This document shows positions 61,131-64,000 of a DNA stretch of 64,000 nucleotides, one piece after another (positions within the stretch are counted from its first letter, which is position 1; each line of letters starts with the position of its first letter). Source of the stretch: Synaphobranchus kaupii (lineage: Eukaryota > Chordata > Actinopteri > Anguilliformes > Synaphobranchidae); NCBI GenBank assembly GCA_029718625.1, contig CM056377.1, positions 107,621,534-107,685,533 of the forward strand, in the 5' to 3' direction. The translations under genes were made by a program, and so were the position numbers. The notes under the pieces are model-generated. The model searched no databases and was not told the DNA's origin. It saw only the letters and a program-made list of their open reading frames with translations.

Positions 61131-62100
61131 AATGTCACAAAAATATGGTGGAGAAGCTCCTATGTGAAGGAGTTACTTATTCAACAGAAACAACGGAGAG
61201 GTCTGTGGAGTTTGCAGGAGTGAACAAAAGCATACATAAAGAGGAGACTTGGACTGCTGAGCACTGGGGACAGACTGGTAGTCTAGTGTTGTTATAAACC
61301 GTGTGCTGTGCTACTGACTGCCTCAACACAGCCCGACTTTCTGGGAACACACTTTACTGCTAACCTTCCATAAACTTGTGGAGCTTTGATGATCTTTGTG
61401 AAGTAATGGGGGTGGTTTCGGGTGCTCTGTTTTGCCTAATTATGTCTGCGTGTTATGTCTGAGCATAAGGAGAGATGTCTCACATGAGGCTCTTTGATAT
61501 TAAATGTATCCACGTAGCCCGTAGATATTTTTGTTTTTGTCATTTTTGAAATGCACCGTTGGAGCACTGTGTCAGGGAGACGACTGTAAAAATATCAGTG
61601 AAGTGGGGGGAGATTCTCTTCAGGACAGGAGGGTTTTAATGAACAATGGGGAATGATAATCTGGGGCTAATCCACACCGAAAGTGAGGGAGAAGCGGCGT
61701 GTTTTTGATGTGAGGAACGCAGCTCCCTTTCAGCCCAGAGCTGCACTTTGGATTGTGTTTATTTGGTGGAGCAGCGCTGTTCCACATTTGTGATTCACTT
61801 TGTCTTTACACTGTGGACTCGCTGCTGTCTGTTTCAATTAACGGGGATAACCGTGCCGCTCCGAGTTACCGGGCGCTTTGCGCGGCGAGACTTTTACAGC
61901 CTGTTGCGCGGCCCGCACTTTCACACGCGTGTAAAATGGCCGTCCGATGAGTCGTGCGCAAGTGAAGGCCTGCGGCAGGGAGAGGCGCGGAGGCTTTTAG
62001 AAGTCATCAATAACAGATTTGCCCTACGTAAGCCGTCAGAGGGCCTGCCCTCTGTTTACGCCGCTCTGACCCCGTCGGTGAACTTGCGCTTGCGACTTTG

Positions 62101-62328
<228 letters not shown>

Positions 62329-63395
62329 TGACAGACCTCTGGGCCTTCGCCACTGTTCTGCGTTCAGGTAGACTGGCCCTAAAGGAATGATTGTGCGATG
62401 CATTTTTCATAAATAAAAACACTGTAAAAAGCTAACCCCTAAAGCTGAGTACTGTCCTCAGTACACTTGGACTGCTTGTTTCCGCAGTGATACTATATGA
62501 GTCTTTTACCGTCTGCACACTTTGACTTCTTCACACCATTCCTACTGTGCATGTTAACAGCATCTTGGGCTGTCGTTGTGCGGAAAGGGTTTTTCGTGCG
62601 GACAGATGTGGAAGTGAAAGGCATTAAAAAATGGACGAGAAGCACAAAGCATTAAAATGCGAGAGGCACGCCTGACATGCTAATGAATGTTCAAATGTCA
62701 TAATATAAGGTGAAATCATGAAAGTGATGAACTTTGCAAAAGAGACCACGCTAAATCAGAAGAAACTATTGTTAAATGTTGCTGGTGAGGTGAACGGATA
62801 CATCAAAGGGAGATTTGGCTCAGAACGCAAGGAACAGGGAAAGAGGAGAAGCAATTTCTCGATGTTACCTCACGTCCTCTGCACCGTCCTTAATGACATT
62901 ATCTCCCCGGATGGGAGCGGCAGCGCTCGGTCTTTCCTGGTGTGGCTGAGATACGACACTCGCATTATTCAGCGTAATCTGCTCGAGGTCCCCGCCTCTC
63001 GTTTCCCGGGGGAACCGTGCCCGCCCTTGTTTTCTGTAATAGCGATCTTCGTGTTGTTATTCCGACCGAAATCGCGGCACGCTTGCGCCGACGGCGGCCC
63101 GAATGCGGAAGCGGCGGCGCAGTATCCCGGTCCCTCAAAGTCCCGAACGTGACAGGTCGACGCGGCGGATGGGAAGCGTCTGAGGCCGGAATAAAAAAAC
63201 GGCCAGAGCGGTTTTAACGTCAGCTGGGCTCTTTGAAATCTGCGTTCAAGTCGGATTTTGAGGAAGAATGGAGACAGCTGCAGCGGCGTGACCTGCGGTT
63301 GCTTCAGCCGCAGTCTCACTGCCTCCTTGTAGCTCGCTCAAAATTAAATGAGTCATGCCATTACCGTTCACTCATTCCCATCTCTCTTTTTTTTT

Positions 63396-63418
63396 GGGGG
63401 GGGTGGGGGGGGTGGGGG
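63396..63418 (+). repeat. G8-T-G8-T-G5 tract, G-quadruplex-prone
   Basis: Three G-runs separated by single T, following a T run. Long runs can contribute the four G-triplets needed for a quadruplex, and it lies in the sense strand of the elavl4 intron. Confidence 0.9.
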
Positions 63419-63825
63419 AGAGGTGACTTTTTCTGTGGTCTCAAATGAAGAACTCTTTTTGGATAAGGGTGATGTCGCCTCGGGGGCCCAAACACACGTT
63501 GTGAGGAACCCGCCGCGTTCGGTGAGCGGCGCGTAACACACGTGGAGGATCGGTAGGAGCGCGGCCGCTGCTCCCCGGGGGCAAAGCTAAACGTACCGTT
63601 CGCTTTCTGAACGGCACTGTCAAAACCCAGGTTCTGGCGCTTTCTTGATTCGCCTCCCCGCTCTCCCGCTCGCTCCTGAGGTGGTGGCGGTCCTCGGCGT
63701 CTGTCCTCTCCGCACACGCGAGTTCCCAGAGCGGTCTCCGTTCTCCTTACGCGCCGTCCGCGGTCCCGCCTCCTCCTCTCACGCGCAGTCCGTCTGGTTC
63801 ATCACGTCTGGTCGAGTCGGCCCCA

Positions 63826-63888
63826 CAGACCACGCCCCCCACAGACCGCGCCCCCCACAGACCGCGCCCCCCACAGACCGCGCGCGTG
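63826..63888. repeat. 17-bp minisatellite, about 3.8 copies, GC-box-like
   Basis: Tandem CACAGACCGCGCCCCCC units (the first has ACCACG instead of ACCGCG; the last is truncated into CGCGCG). Each carries CGCCCCCC, and its complement GGGGGGCG resembles Sp1/KLF/EGR G-rich sites. It sits in the CpG-rich region after exon 3. Confidence 0.9.
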
Positions 63889-64000
63889 GGAACGCCTACT
63901 CATGTCCTTCAGAGTCTGGCCCTGCATGAATAACAATCTTCACGTCTTTCCTTCGATGCTGATTCGCTCCCTTTTATTCTTTGTGTAAAGTGAAACGGAC

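Overview
This window is nuclear DNA from a vertebrate, most likely a ray-finned (teleost-type) fish. It is intron-rich and full of dinucleotide repeats. It carries Tc1/mariner relics, including one with Sleeping Beauty / salmonid-type ends, a hAT-like MITE, an L2-type LINE relic and a SINE-like element with a (GATG)n tail. The species cannot be named from the sequence. There are no operons, CRISPR arrays or recognisable tRNA/rRNA genes.

One gene is securely identified: the 5' part of elavl4 (HuD), a neuronal ELAV/Hu RNA-binding protein gene on the + strand. Two coding exons encode the N-terminus and the whole first RNA-recognition motif: 51539-51779 (RNP2 motif LIVNYL) and 62129-62232 (RNP1 motif LGYGFVNY). 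Their splice phases join exactly. Two upstream leader exons match known HuD N-terminal variants: 29913-29921 (MVM) and 31291-31314 (MEWNGFKM). Two more candidates lie 20 kb further upstream (9179-9226 and 9895-10017). All four have an in-frame stop just upstream of their ATG and end in phase 0 at a consensus GT donor, as required to join ATA-ATC-AGC-AAC-ATG at the start of the common exon. The layout therefore looks like an array of alternative promoters, each contributing a different short N-terminus to one RRM protein. RRM2, the hinge and RRM3 lie beyond position 64000.

Region by region: 1-8.6 kb is upstream DNA with a hAT-like MITE, a SINE/RTE-like element, an antisense L2-type relic and a 543-bp Tc1-derived MITE. 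8.6-10.3 kb holds GA/CT/GT repeats, the two distal candidate leaders and a poly-G tract. 10.3-29.2 kb is intron-like, with a 29-bp minisatellite, a 44-bp minisatellite, a CpG-rich patch and a 1.17-kb Tc1 relic. 29.4-31.4 kb holds the proximal promoter and both known-type leaders. 31.4-51.5 kb is a 20-kb intron with a 1.18-kb near-perfect palindrome (34561-35737) and a second copy of the 543-bp MITE family. 51.5-62.2 kb holds exon 2, a 10-kb intron and exon 3. 62.2-64 kb is the GC- and CpG-rich start of the next intron.

The observations most worth checking are the four-leader array, the intronic foldback element (able to give a long dsRNA hairpin in elavl4 pre-mRNA), the diverged 100-bp direct repeat flanking exon 2, the minisatellite built from YY1-like motifs, and several perfect palindromes that match transcription-factor sites. 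I found no clear evidence of a wholly new system. Most remaining open frames look like chance or low-complexity translations.
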